64,000 nt of DNA from a bacterium (GTDB lineage Bacteria; Bdellovibrionota; Bacteriovoracia; Bacteriovoracales; Bacteriovoracaceae), in NCBI GenBank assembly GCA_030425045.1, contig JAUHVL010000002.1, forward strand, positions 181,066-245,065. The letters run 5' to 3'. Shown here piece by piece: positions 1-7,733 of this stretch. Numbering within the stretch: position 1 is the stretch's first letter; every line of letters starts with the position of its first letter. Made by a program: the position numbers and the translations under genes. The notes under the pieces were generated by a model that was not told where the DNA came from, made no database searches, and worked only from the letters and a program-made list of their open reading frames with translations.

Positions 1-606
1 TATAAAAAGGCTTACCAAATACAAGATGAAACTGAGTTTACTTCTCAATATACTCAAAGGGCCCTAGCGCTAAGAGAGTCATTACATACAATGCTTCATA
101 AAGGCCAAAGTAGAGAATCTAACCCAAGTCAAGTATATGGGACTGAGTATAACCCTGAAAGAGAAGTCTCTTACCAAGCCGTTGTGGATTCTCCACTATT
201 TGAGAGAAGGCATCTCGACAATGGTAGAATATTTGAATCTGCTCAAGAAACCCATGGGACAGATTTCTTTTCTGATGGCGCAAGAGCTATTTCGATTGAA
301 GATCTAAATCCAAATGATTTACCAGAAGTTGAAAAAGTCATCTCTGCATTAGAAAATATTGGAATCAAAGATACTTCAGAGCTTCACTTCTATGATGCCG
401 AAAAGCTTATTGAGCTAACAAATATCTCGGAGCAAGATCTGTTTAAGTTTGCTTATGAGTTAGCACTAAATGGAACTTACTTAAGCTACTCACCTGCCTT
501 ATTTAGAACTATGCCTGCTGATATTCGAACGGCCATTAGACCTCCTCGAAATCAGAACTTTGTTTATGATCCACTCTTAAATGTTTATTTACCTAAAGAA
601 GATTAA
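1..606 (+). CDS. C-terminal part of an unrecognised protein, cut by the window edge
   Basis: The frame is open from base 1, so the gene begins outside the window; the ATG at 91 is an internal Met of a longer protein. The visible 201 residues are hydrophilic, with no membrane segment. The middle is rich in acidic residues and has a helical stretch resembling a small helix-hairpin-helix-like or SAM-like fold (around GIKDTSELHFYDAEKLIEL), but I do not assign a domain. The stop codon overlaps the end of the convergent CNNM gene by four bases. Function is unknown. Confidence is high that it is coding and low for any role. Confidence 0.7.
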   Translation, partial: YKKAYQIQDETEFTSQYTQRALALRESLHTMLHKGQSRESNPSQVYGTEYNPEREVSYQAVVDSPLFERRHLDNGRIFESAQETHGTDFFSDGARAISIEDLNPNDLPEVEKVISALENIGIKDTSELHFYDAEKLIELTNISEQDLFKFAYELALNGTYLSYSPALFRTMPADIRTAIRPPRNQNFVYDPLLNVYLPKED

Positions 607-1568
607 GACTCGTCATCTTCGTCATAGATGTTTTGACCTAATAAGTTTTCTATTAGGTCTTCTAGAGTGACAATTCCGATAAACTCACCATTTTCATTAA
701 TCACTGCCGCGATATGGGCCTTCATCGCAATTAACCTTTCAAACAAAACTTGACCACTGGTATGCTCAGATAAAATCAAAATTTTTCTTGATAGTTCATT
801 AACAGTGATATCTTTTTTATCAATATAAGCTTGGAGAATTTGTTTTCGTAACACATAGCCTTTGATGTCATTTTGATGAACACCAAAAACGATAAGCCTT
901 GAAAAAGTATTTGATGAAATGAGCTCATAAGCCTCATCAACTTTGACATCCCCTCTCACACCAGCAACTTTATCAGCAGACTTCAAAATTTGTTTAAGTT
1001 CAACTTTATTAAAGGCAATTAAGTTTTTAAGCGAAAGAAATTCTTCTTTTTTAAGTGCTCCCGACTTATAGGCCAGTTCCGCAATGGCAGGAATTTCATC
1101 ACGAGAAATTCCATCATCAGACTTCCCTTTTATAATATTTGAAAGCTGAGTTGAAATCCAAACAATGGGATAGGATAAGTAAATCATCGGTTTTAAAAAA
1201 TAATAACTCATAGGAAGAAACAACTTCCAATTTTTTGCACCGATAGACTTTGGAATAATTTCACTGAAAAATAAAATAATGAAGGTTAAAACGGCAGAAA
1301 AAATCGCTAGGTATTCATTTCCCCAAAGACTTTGTGCCTCCGCACCTGCTCCAGCAGCACCAATAGTGTGAGCAATGGTATTAAAAGTTAAAATTGAAGC
1401 AAGAGGTTTTTCGATATCATTTTTAAGATAACTTACTTTTTCATAGAGCCCGAGATTTTTTTGTTTGAGAGAGCTCAGGTAACTTGGGGTAACACTTAAA
1501 ATAATCGCCTCAAGCATAGAACAAATAAAGGAGACAAAAACCGATAACGAAATGTAGAAAACTAACAT
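603..1568 (-). CDS. CNNM (DUF21) transmembrane protein with CBS pair, CorB/HlyC-like ion transporter
   Basis: A protein of 321 aa. Residues 1-150 form the DUF21/CNNM membrane domain: about four hydrophobic segments with the typical small-residue stretch IAHTIGAAGAGAEAQ and the SEIIPKSIG motif of the family. Residues 190-315 form a CBS pair, ending in the characteristic GEFIGIVTLEDLIENLLG. The family is linked to Mg2+/Co2+ export or homeostasis, with the CBS pair binding nucleotides. The C-terminal CorC_HlyC domain found in many longer relatives is absent, so this is the short form. It lies 33 bp downstream of the voltage-gated channel on the same strand, so co-transcription is possible. Confidence 0.85.
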   Translation of the reverse strand: MLVFYISLSVFVSFICSMLEAIILSVTPSYLSSLKQKNLGLYEKVSYLKNDIEKPLASILTFNTIAHTIGAAGAGAEAQSLWGNEYLAIFSAVLTFIILFFSEIIPKSIGAKNWKLFLPMSYYFLKPMIYLSYPIVWISTQLSNIIKGKSDDGISRDEIPAIAELAYKSGALKKEEFLSLKNLIAFNKVELKQILKSADKVAGVRGDVKVDEAYELISSNTFSRLIVFGVHQNDIKGYVLRKQILQAYIDKKDITVNELSRKILILSEHTSGQVLFERLIAMKAHIAAVINENGEFIGIVTLEDLIENLLGQNIYDEDDES

Positions 1569-1601
1569 TAATACTGATCCATTAAATGATAAGAGACAAT
1601 T

Positions 1602-2432
1602 CTAATCCTTATTTTGCATTTGATCTATCTTCGTATTAATTTTTTTAAGTTCCTCAAATATCAGTTCTCGCTCTTTTATTCCCTGCTCTGCCCTCTCTGC
1701 CGCATTGGCGTCGGTTTCAGCCTGCATAGCATTAACAATGACAGCAATAAAGAGGTTTAGCATTGTAAAAGTTGTAATCAGGATAAAAGGCAAAAAGAAA
1801 AGCCACGCGTAGGGAAAACGGTCCATCACAGGTCTTACAATTCCCATTGACCAACTCTCTAATGTCATAATTTGAAATAAGCTATAGGCGCTGGCCCCAA
1901 TCGTTCCAAACCAAGCGGGAAAGTCCATACCAAAAAGTTTGGTGGCCATAACTGAGCCAACATAAAACAAAAGGCAAATGATAACAGTCACCGCACCAAG
2001 CCCTGGTATTGCTTCCATCAATCCGTTGACAACTTTCTTTAGTGAAGGAACGACACTAATCATGCGAAGGGTTCTTAATATTCGTAGAGATCTTAAAACG
2101 GAAAATGGTCCACTCGCCGGCACACATGCAATGAGGACAATAACAAAATCAAAAACTCTCCACGCATCTTTAAAATAAGATATTTGATAGACTCTAAACT
2201 TTAATAAGATTTCGACAACAAATATGCCTAAAAATATTGTGTCTAGGTATTCTAAAAAACGAAAAACTAAATGAGGAAGTGAGTGAATCGTTTCCAAACC
2301 TAACGTAATTGCATTTAAAATGATGATAAATGTTATGAATTTTTCAAACCTATCTGACTCTACCAACCTTTTCATTTGTTCAGCTGAAAGGGAAAGCCGT
2401 GAAGTGTGATCTATTGTACCTAAGTTTTTCAT
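1602..2432 (-). CDS. Voltage-gated sodium channel subunit, NaChBac type
   Basis: A single-domain six-TM ion channel of 276 aa. S4 carries the gating arginines at every third position (R114, R117, R120, R123 in VLRSLRILRTLR). The pore holds TLESW at residues 190-194, the Na+-selective filter signature of the NaChBac/NavBac family, in which Glu192 forms the high-field-strength site. S6 follows, and the C-terminal ~40 residues are charged and helical, like the tetramerising coiled coil of NavBac channels. It acts as an inner-membrane homotetramer. In marine and alkaliphilic bacteria such channels feed Na+ for motility, pH homeostasis or chemotaxis; which applies here is not shown. Confidence 0.92.
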   Translation of the reverse strand: MKNLGTIDHTSRLSLSAEQMKRLVESDRFEKFITFIIILNAITLGLETIHSLPHLVFRFLEYLDTIFLGIFVVEILLKFRVYQISYFKDAWRVFDFVIVLIACVPASGPFSVLRSLRILRTLRMISVVPSLKKVVNGLMEAIPGLGAVTVIICLLFYVGSVMATKLFGMDFPAWFGTIGASAYSLFQIMTLESWSMGIVRPVMDRFPYAWLFFLPFILITTFTMLNLFIAVIVNAMQAETDANAAERAEQGIKERELIFEELKKINTKIDQMQNKD

Positions 2433-2499
2433 CAGGGGATTCTAACGGGGAACGTCACTAGATAATATTTGAAAAAATCGAATACTCACTTCAGTTTTT

Positions 2500-3381
2500 T
2501 TAATAGATATTTTCCAGCATCTCTTCAAGAATTTCTTTTTTAGAAGAAACCTTAGGGTAATTCACGAAAAAACTTATTGGTTTAAAAAAAGGTAGTTTAA
2601 TCCTTCCCAGCCTTTTTTCTGAAATATCTTCCCACACTCCAATTTCGGGAATGAGCGCCACTCCAGCACCCGAGTTAGCGAAGAACCTTAATAGAGAGAT
2701 ATCATCTGATTCGAGTTTTATATTTAAATTGATATTAAGTTTTTTGGATAGTTTTTTTAAAAAGTCACTATCAAAATAAGGATACTTAAAAGTATAGAGG
2801 TCTATCTCAATAGGGTTGACTCTTTTTTTCTTTATTCTATTCAATACTTTTGGATTTCCCGTTAAACAGAAGTCACTTTTTTGAATCACCTTCGAATCGA
2901 GTAAAGAAAGATGGCTTCCCGTTGGTGGCATTAAGGAGACAAAAAAATCGATTTCATAATTTATGCAAGCTTCTGATAATTCATCAAAGCTTCCATTAAA
3001 CACTTCAAATTTCTTCATCGTTCCCTGATCGAGGGTATCTTTTAAGAGCCTAAAGATAAGGTTTCTTGAAACTCCACCAATAATGCCAACCTTGAGTTCA
3101 CCAAAAAGCTGAGAGTTTTCATCTCGAATCAAGAGATTGATTTCTTTACTTTTTTCAAAGATCGCATCGGCTATAAAAAATAATTGCTGTCCTGTTTCAG
3201 TTAGCTTAAGACCTCTGGTGTTTCTCTTAAAGACACTTTTTTGCAAATACTCTTCAAGTAAAGCGACCTGTTCACTCACCGTTGACTGAGAAACATTAAT
3301 TTGTTCTGCGGCAACTTTAAATCCACCAGCTTTTTTTACCACCCAAAAAGAATATAAATGTCTGAAATTTATCCATTCCAT
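2500..3381 (-). CDS. LysR-family transcriptional regulator (NhaR-like)
   Basis: A protein of 293 aa with the LysR winged helix-turn-helix at residues 3-62 (AAEQINVSQSTVSEQVALLE contains the recognition helix), followed by an effector-binding domain of two alpha/beta halves from about residue 90. The opening (WINFRHLYSFWVVKKAGG) resembles NhaR-type regulators that respond to Na+. It is transcribed divergently from the 3490-4835 operon, with a perfect palindrome between them (3394-3410), so it probably regulates that SbtA-like transporter operon and itself. The effector is unknown. Confidence 0.88.
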   Translation of the reverse strand: MEWINFRHLYSFWVVKKAGGFKVAAEQINVSQSTVSEQVALLEEYLQKSVFKRNTRGLKLTETGQQLFFIADAIFEKSKEINLLIRDENSQLFGELKVGIIGGVSRNLIFRLLKDTLDQGTMKKFEVFNGSFDELSEACINYEIDFFVSLMPPTGSHLSLLDSKVIQKSDFCLTGNPKVLNRIKKKRVNPIEIDLYTFKYPYFDSDFLKKLSKKLNINLNIKLESDDISLLRFFANSGAGVALIPEIGVWEDISEKRLGRIKLPFFKPISFFVNYPKVSSKKEILEEMLENIY

Positions 3382-3393
3382 AAAAATACTCTA

Positions 3394-3410
3394 TATCGGT
3401 AAAACCGATA
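3394..3410. promoter_or_regulatory. Candidate LysR operator, TATCGGT-AAA-ACCGATA
   Basis: A perfect 7-bp dyad with a 3-bp centre lies 13 bp upstream of the LysR gene start and 80 bp upstream of the divergent operon. It fits the interrupted T-N11-A dyad typical of LysR-type sites. Its place in the shared promoter region makes it the likely binding site of the adjacent regulator; binding itself is inferred. Confidence 0.6.
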
Positions 3411-3489
3411 AATCAAACCTGTATTATCTATTTTACTATTTTCTGTAATTTGATATTTAATAAATCTATACAGAGCATGAGGAGAAGTA

Positions 3490-3906
3490 ATGCATCCGTT
3501 TAAAAAATCTAAGTTTTCTTTGAAATGGGAAGGTCCGTTTCAAGAGGTGAATATTTTATTCACAACACCTGACTTTGAAGCCTTAACTCCTGAAGTTTGG
3601 GGCGACATTGGGCCAAATTATGGCTTTCAACTAACAGAAGCTGACCCTTTTAGGATACAGTATCAAACTCAATATGACATTAAGGAGTTTCACTTACTCC
3701 ATGTCACATTAGCGACACCCTTTTCTTTAGAAAAAAGAGAGAAGTATCCCTTTCAATTAAATATCGAAGACAATGATCATAATTTCTTTTCACAAGTCTT
3801 TTTTGATCAATCAGGAATCATCGTTGACGCTGCGACAACCTATCAATTTGATAGTTTTATGGTTCAGCCAAATATTACTCATGCACAAGAGAATTTAAGA
3901 TGTTAG
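3490..3906 (+). CDS. Small soluble protein of unknown function, first gene of the SbtA-like operon
   Basis: A protein of 138 aa with no signal peptide or membrane segment. It has alternating hydrophobic and polar stretches with many aromatic residues, suggesting a beta-rich fold. I do not recognise a family. An SD-like GAGGAG lies just before the ATG. Its end overlaps the start of the SbtA-like transporter by seven bases, so the two are translationally coupled. SbtA transporters often work with a small PII-like regulator (SbtB), but this protein lacks the visible PII features, so an accessory role is inference from coupling only. Confidence 0.7.
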   Translation: MHPFKKSKFSLKWEGPFQEVNILFTTPDFEALTPEVWGDIGPNYGFQLTEADPFRIQYQTQYDIKEFHLLHVTLATPFSLEKREKYPFQLNIEDNDHNFFSQVFFDQSGIIVDAATTYQFDSFMVQPNITHAQENLRC

Positions 3907-4835
3907 ATCCAACTATATTCTTTTTTATTGTCGGTGCTTTTATCAGCTTGTTGAAAGTGGATATCAAAATCCCAAAATCAATTTATGAAATGATTAGCAT
4001 CTTTTTATTAATCACAATCGGAATCAAAGGAGGGATGGAACTTGCGGCCCATTCATTTTCCGATCTTGCGCCAAAAATTTTACTCGTCTTTCTCTTGGGA
4101 CTTTTCCTGCCGATTCTAGCTTATCCTATCTTGAAAAAAGTAGGAAAGTTTGAAAACTCTGACGCTGCTTCTATTGCTGCTCATTACGGCTCTGTAAGTG
4201 TTGGAACTTATGCTGTCAGCATCAGTTTCCTCCAGCAGATGAATGTTCCCTTTGAATCATATATGACCCTCTTTCTTGTGATTTTAGAGTTCCCTGCCAT
4301 CATTGTTGGAATTTGCCTTGCTAAGGGGTTTAAGCTCAGTGCTCTTAAGCAAGATGATGTTATGAAAGAAATCTTTCTAGGCAAAAGCACATTTCTTCTA
4401 GGTATTGGTGTTTTAATGGGTCTTCTCTTTCACTCTAGTCATGAGGCTTTTTTACAAAAATACTTCATTTCAAACTTCAAAGGTGCTCTTGCCTTATTCT
4501 TACTTGAAATGGGAATAGTCGCGACTAAAGAGATCAGGCTTTTTATCTCTAAAAGTAAATTCCTCTTGTTTTTTGGTATAGCTGTGCCCATGCTCTTCGC
4601 ACTTATCGGTGCTAATATCGGACTACTTATGGGACTCTCTGTAGGTGGAGTGACGATTATGGCCACCTTGTCAGCGAGTGCTTCCTATATCGCTGTTCCT
4701 GCGGCCATGAGAACCTCAATACCAGAAGCAAACCCTGCCCTTTCTCTTGGAAGTTCCCTCGGTATTACTTTTCCTTTTAATATACTCATTGGAATTCCAC
4801 TTTATTACAAAGTGATCCAAATGATCTTAATGTAG
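3900..4835 (+). CDS. SbtA-like sodium-dependent bicarbonate transporter
   Basis: A 311-aa polytopic membrane protein with about ten TM segments. It matches the SbtA family (formerly DUF897) in its opening (KVDIKIPKSIYEMISIFLL, then IGIKGG), the AAHYGSVSVGTYAVS segment after the third or fourth helix, and the Ala/Ser-rich ATLSASASYIAVPAAMR motif near the end. SbtA proteins are inner-membrane Na+/HCO3- symporters. In heterotrophs they probably supply bicarbonate for carboxylases or respond to pH and Na+. Control by a NhaR-like regulator next door supports a Na+ link. The substrate remains inferred. Confidence 0.82.
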   Translation: MLDPTIFFFIVGAFISLLKVDIKIPKSIYEMISIFLLITIGIKGGMELAAHSFSDLAPKILLVFLLGLFLPILAYPILKKVGKFENSDAASIAAHYGSVSVGTYAVSISFLQQMNVPFESYMTLFLVILEFPAIIVGICLAKGFKLSALKQDDVMKEIFLGKSTFLLGIGVLMGLLFHSSHEAFLQKYFISNFKGALALFLLEMGIVATKEIRLFISKSKFLLFFGIAVPMLFALIGANIGLLMGLSVGGVTIMATLSASASYIAVPAAMRTSIPEANPALSLGSSLGITFPFNILIGIPLYYKVIQMILM

Positions 4836-4879
4836 ACGAGAATTCTCAAGAATATAAATTCTAAGACTATAAAAGTTAT

Positions 4880-4909
4880 TTCACGAGTAGCCGAAAAGCT
4901 ACTCGTGAA
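4880..4909 (+). promoter_or_regulatory. Perfect 12-bp hairpin overlapping the GTG start of the histidine kinase
   Basis: TTCACGAGTAGC (4880-4891) and GCTACTCGTGAA (4898-4909) pair perfectly around the six-base loop CGAAAA. The GTG start codon (4905-4907) lies in the right arm and the only purine-rich SD-like bases (GAAAAG, 4893-4898) lie mainly in the loop. It has no T-run behind it, so it does not look like a simple terminator of the sbtA operon. It may control translation of the kinase; alternatively it ends the upstream transcript. Confidence 0.6.
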
Positions 4910-6245
4910 TTCAAATAAAATCAGAGAAAAATACATTTATTTTGGTGCGGCCTTTACGGTTTTTTGTTTAATAGGAATTATCTTTCTTGTCTCAAGATTA
5001 GTTTCTATTACTGAAAAAAATAATCAGCTTATAGGGAAGCTCATTCACTATAAAGATCAAATTATTTATTTTGATGAAGTCTTAACGATGTCAGCAAGAA
5101 TGGGAGCCTTAACAGGTGAAAAAAGCTGGGAAGAACGCTATAACGAGTATGTTCCCCTTCTTGACAAAAGCATCAATGATGTCCTAGCAGAATCACCAGC
5201 TGCTTTTGATGGTAGTAATGCAAAAGAAACTCAAAAAGCAAATGAGCTCTTAATTCAATATGAAAAAGAAGCGTTTCAAGCTATCAATTTAGGAGATAAA
5301 AAAAAGGCTAAGAAAATACTCTTTTCTCCAGAATACCAAAAACAAAAAGATATATACTCAAACTCTATGAAGATGTTTGAAAAGAAAATATTTGCTCATG
5401 TAAGTTTAATTAACAATGAAACGAACAAGTATCAAAACTACATCATTTTGACAGCTATTGGACTTTTTCTTCTGACTTTATTTCACTGGTCTCTCATTTT
5501 TAGAAAAATTCAGCTCTTACGAAAATCTCTTGAGAAAAGTAAGGCTGAAATTGAAGATCGAACTAACCAACTCGCTCTAATGGGAGAAATGTCTCAAGGC
5601 CTAATTCATGATATTGCAAATCCTATTTCAATTATTCAACTGGGAATTCAAGCCTATGAAAGTGGTATATCCCCTGAAAAGCAATTTTCTCGAATAAAGG
5701 ATGCCTCACAGATGGCCACTAATATTATTAAAAATATTAGAAGTTTATCGACTAATGAGAGCAATCGAGAAAAAGAACTTTGTAATCTTAATGAAATCGT
5801 CGATGATTCCATCTTATTTTCAAAGAAAAGATTAAAGGCCAATAATATAAACGATATTGAAAAATGTTTTTCATGTGATGTCACTATTTTATGTAAGCCT
5901 AGTCAGCTAAAACAAATCATGATTAATCTTTTAATTAATTCTTCTGACGCAATCAAAGATCATGAAAAAAGATGGATCAAAATTAATTCTTTTAACTTAA
6001 AAGGGCATCACTATATCACCGTTACAGATTCAGGATCAGGCATTCCAGATAATATCGCGGATCATCTTTTTGATCCTACTTTCACCACAAAAGAAAGAGG
6101 TGAAGGAACAGGCTTAGGGCTGAGCCTTAGTAAACGATTAATCACATCTATGGGTGGAAAGATTGAAATAGATCACAAAGCTAAAAATACAACATTCGTC
6201 ATTTCTCTTCCCATGGAACTTATAAAAGAAACAAAGGCCGCATAA
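4905..6245 (+). CDS. Membrane sensor histidine kinase (orphan)
   Basis: A protein of 446 aa. It has a TM helix at about residues 11-32, a helical periplasmic sensor region (33-175) and a second TM (about 178-198). A short coiled coil leads to the H box (LIHDIANPISII, His235). The ATPase domain has an N box (INLLINSSDAI), G1 (VTDSGSGIPD), F box (LFDPTFTTK) and G2 (GTGLGLSLSKRL). GTG is used as start; no ATG is available before the first TM. No response regulator is adjacent, so the partner is elsewhere (one candidate lies at 30138). The start codon sits in a strong hairpin. Confidence 0.88.
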   Translation: MNSNKIREKYIYFGAAFTVFCLIGIIFLVSRLVSITEKNNQLIGKLIHYKDQIIYFDEVLTMSARMGALTGEKSWEERYNEYVPLLDKSINDVLAESPAAFDGSNAKETQKANELLIQYEKEAFQAINLGDKKKAKKILFSPEYQKQKDIYSNSMKMFEKKIFAHVSLINNETNKYQNYIILTAIGLFLLTLFHWSLIFRKIQLLRKSLEKSKAEIEDRTNQLALMGEMSQGLIHDIANPISIIQLGIQAYESGISPEKQFSRIKDASQMATNIIKNIRSLSTNESNREKELCNLNEIVDDSILFSKKRLKANNINDIEKCFSCDVTILCKPSQLKQIMINLLINSSDAIKDHEKRWIKINSFNLKGHHYITVTDSGSGIPDNIADHLFDPTFTTKERGEGTGLGLSLSKRLITSMGGKIEIDHKAKNTTFVISLPMELIKETKAA

Positions 6246-6475
6246 TGGAAGAAGCTGTTCCCGTATCATCTATTTTTCTTATGTATATCCCCTTTTTTAT
6301 CATAGGATTTATTATGGGCTTGATCTCACGAGATGGCGGTAGCGGTAGTAGCTCGAGCTGGTCGTCTAGCTCTAGAAGATCCAGTTTTAGCTCAAGCAGC
6401 AGTTCAAGTTCAAGTTCAAGTTGGTCTGGTGGAGGAGGAGGATTCTCAGGAGGAGGCTCTAGTGGAAGCTGGTAG
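6245..6475 (+). CDS. Small membrane protein with Ser/Gly-rich tail, detached tail of a YgcG-type TPM protein
   Basis: A protein of 76 aa: one TM segment (about residues 8-27), then an almost pure Ser run (about 33-60) and a Gly-rich end closing with GSSGSW. This matches the C-terminal tail that normally follows the TPM domain and TM helix of YgcG-like proteins, here as a free-standing gene. Its ATG follows the kinase stop almost directly. Its last codons contain the SD and GTG start of the next gene, so translation is coupled. The repetitive stretch also leaves the +1 frame and the opposite strand open, which creates spurious ORFs. Confidence 0.72.
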   Translation: MEEAVPVSSIFLMYIPFFIIGFIMGLISRDGGSGSSSSWSSSSRRSSFSSSSSSSSSSSWSGGGGGFSGGGSSGSW

Positions 6476-7085
6476 TTATACATTTAATCCAGATAGTATT
6501 AAATCATTGATACAAAATATAGAAAGTAAAACTTCTCTTGAAGTCGTTGCTAAAGTCGTTAAACAATCAGATGACTACCCCGCTGTGTTTCCGAGGTTAT
6601 CACTCTTTCTTTTTTTCTCAGCTTTTCTTGCTTTATCTATTTTTGGACTTCATTACTTTTTAAACACGCTAGCTGTTGTATCAATACTCATCATTTGTCT
6701 TTTGGTCTCATTTTTACTTAGTAAAGTGTCTCTTTTTAAACTCGCTTTTATTTTATCGCAAGAATCAAGTGAAGAAGTTCGTCAAAAAGCTCTCGAAAGT
6801 TTTTTCGAACACAACCTTCATAGTGTAAAAACAGGAAGTATCCTGGTCTTCTTTTCACTATTAGAAAGAAAAGTAGAAATTATTTATAATCATCAAGTTG
6901 AAGAAAAATCATCGCCAGAAGATTGGAGTAAAATCATATCGAATATATCTTCTCATTTAAAAAGTAAAAATATTAATACGGCCCTCGAGTCTGCTTTTTT
7001 AGATGTCGAAACTTTATTAAAAGAAGATTTTCCTCCTCATCAAAGTAGAAAAAACGCTCTTTCAGATGAGGTCATCGTTGAATAA
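6462..7085 (+). CDS. TPM-domain membrane protein
   Basis: A protein of 207 aa from the GTG at 6462, which has an excellent AGGAGG 6-8 bases upstream supplied by the Gly codons of the preceding gene. An earlier ATG at 6333 would only translate the Ser/Gly repeat out of frame and is rejected. Residues 1-45 are soluble, two TM helices follow (about 46-90), then a TPM-like fold (LSQESSEEVRQKALESFFEHNLH and VKTGSILVFFSLLERKVEII). Related proteins are usually encoded beside YgcG-type TPM proteins. The biochemical role of the pair is not settled. It overlaps the next gene by 20 bp. Confidence 0.75.
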   Translation: MEAGSYTFNPDSIKSLIQNIESKTSLEVVAKVVKQSDDYPAVFPRLSLFLFFSAFLALSIFGLHYFLNTLAVVSILIICLLVSFLLSKVSLFKLAFILSQESSEEVRQKALESFFEHNLHSVKTGSILVFFSLLERKVEIIYNHQVEEKSSPEDWSKIISNISSHLKSKNINTALESAFLDVETLLKEDFPPHQSRKNALSDEVIVE

Positions 7086-7701
7086 GCTACTTTTTATCAT
7101 ATTCTTTACTTTATCTTTCTCACTAATTGCCAATACTGATATTCCTGAATTGACAGGGCCAGTTGTCGATCAAGCGAACGTCCTCTCTTCACAAGGCAAA
7201 AGTAAGATTGAAGCATTTATTAGAAGAGTCTATAAAAAGCATGGAGTACAACTACAGGTCCTTATCATCAATACCTTAAATCGTGAGAGTATTGAAGGAT
7301 ACTCAATGAGAGTCGTAGAAAAATGGCAACTCGGTAGTGCAAAAGAAGATAACGGAGCTTTATTTTTGCTTGTTATCAATGATCGAAAAATGCGTATTGA
7401 AGTTGGTCAAGGTCTTGAAGGAAGCCTCACTGATGCCAGAGCCGGACGAATACTTGACGATCTTAAGCCCTTTTTAAGAAGTCAAAATTATGATGACGCT
7501 ACCCTCTTTGCCATTGAAAGTATGGCCAATATAACTCATGATGAAAACGTTAGTATCGTAGTCAATAACTCCCCTAAAGTTTATGTAGCTCCTGATGCAA
7601 AAGCTGACCTCATTCATTTTGCAAAAGTTTTTATTGCCATAGGGTTTACCTCTGTTGTTTTTATGTCTGGCTGGATGCTTGGAAGAAGCTTAAGAAGTTG
7701 A
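7066..7701 (+). CDS. Secreted/membrane-anchored TPM-domain protein (YgcG family)
   Basis: A protein of 211 aa with a signal peptide at residues 1-22, then a TPM domain (about 28-150) with the family features VVDQANVLSSQGK, a NGALFLLVINDRKMRIEVGQGLEG core and DARAGRILDD. A C-terminal TM helix lies at about 183-205. The usual Gly/Ser tail after this helix is missing: the protein stops at GRSLRS, and the tail is encoded two genes upstream. TPM domains occur in the Psb32 and MOLO-1 families and have been linked to phosphatase activity or membrane-protein assembly. The domain probably faces the periplasm. Confidence 0.85.
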   Translation: MRSSLNKLLFIIFFTLSFSLIANTDIPELTGPVVDQANVLSSQGKSKIEAFIRRVYKKHGVQLQVLIINTLNRESIEGYSMRVVEKWQLGSAKEDNGALFLLVINDRKMRIEVGQGLEGSLTDARAGRILDDLKPFLRSQNYDDATLFAIESMANITHDENVSIVVNNSPKVYVAPDAKADLIHFAKVFIAIGFTSVVFMSGWMLGRSLRS

Positions 7702-7733
7702 AGCAAAACTAAATTTGTTGTAATATTTTTTTC

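Noticed and set aside
635..659. Hairpin GACCTAATA-N7-TATTAGGTC
   Set aside because: It lies inside the CNNM coding region and has no T-run on either side, so I do not call it a terminator.
6220..6483. Pro/Leu/Glu-rich ORF on the minus strand and a 6333 start on +
   Set aside because: Both come from the Ser/Gly repeat of the 76-aa gene being open in several frames; no SD and a low-complexity product.
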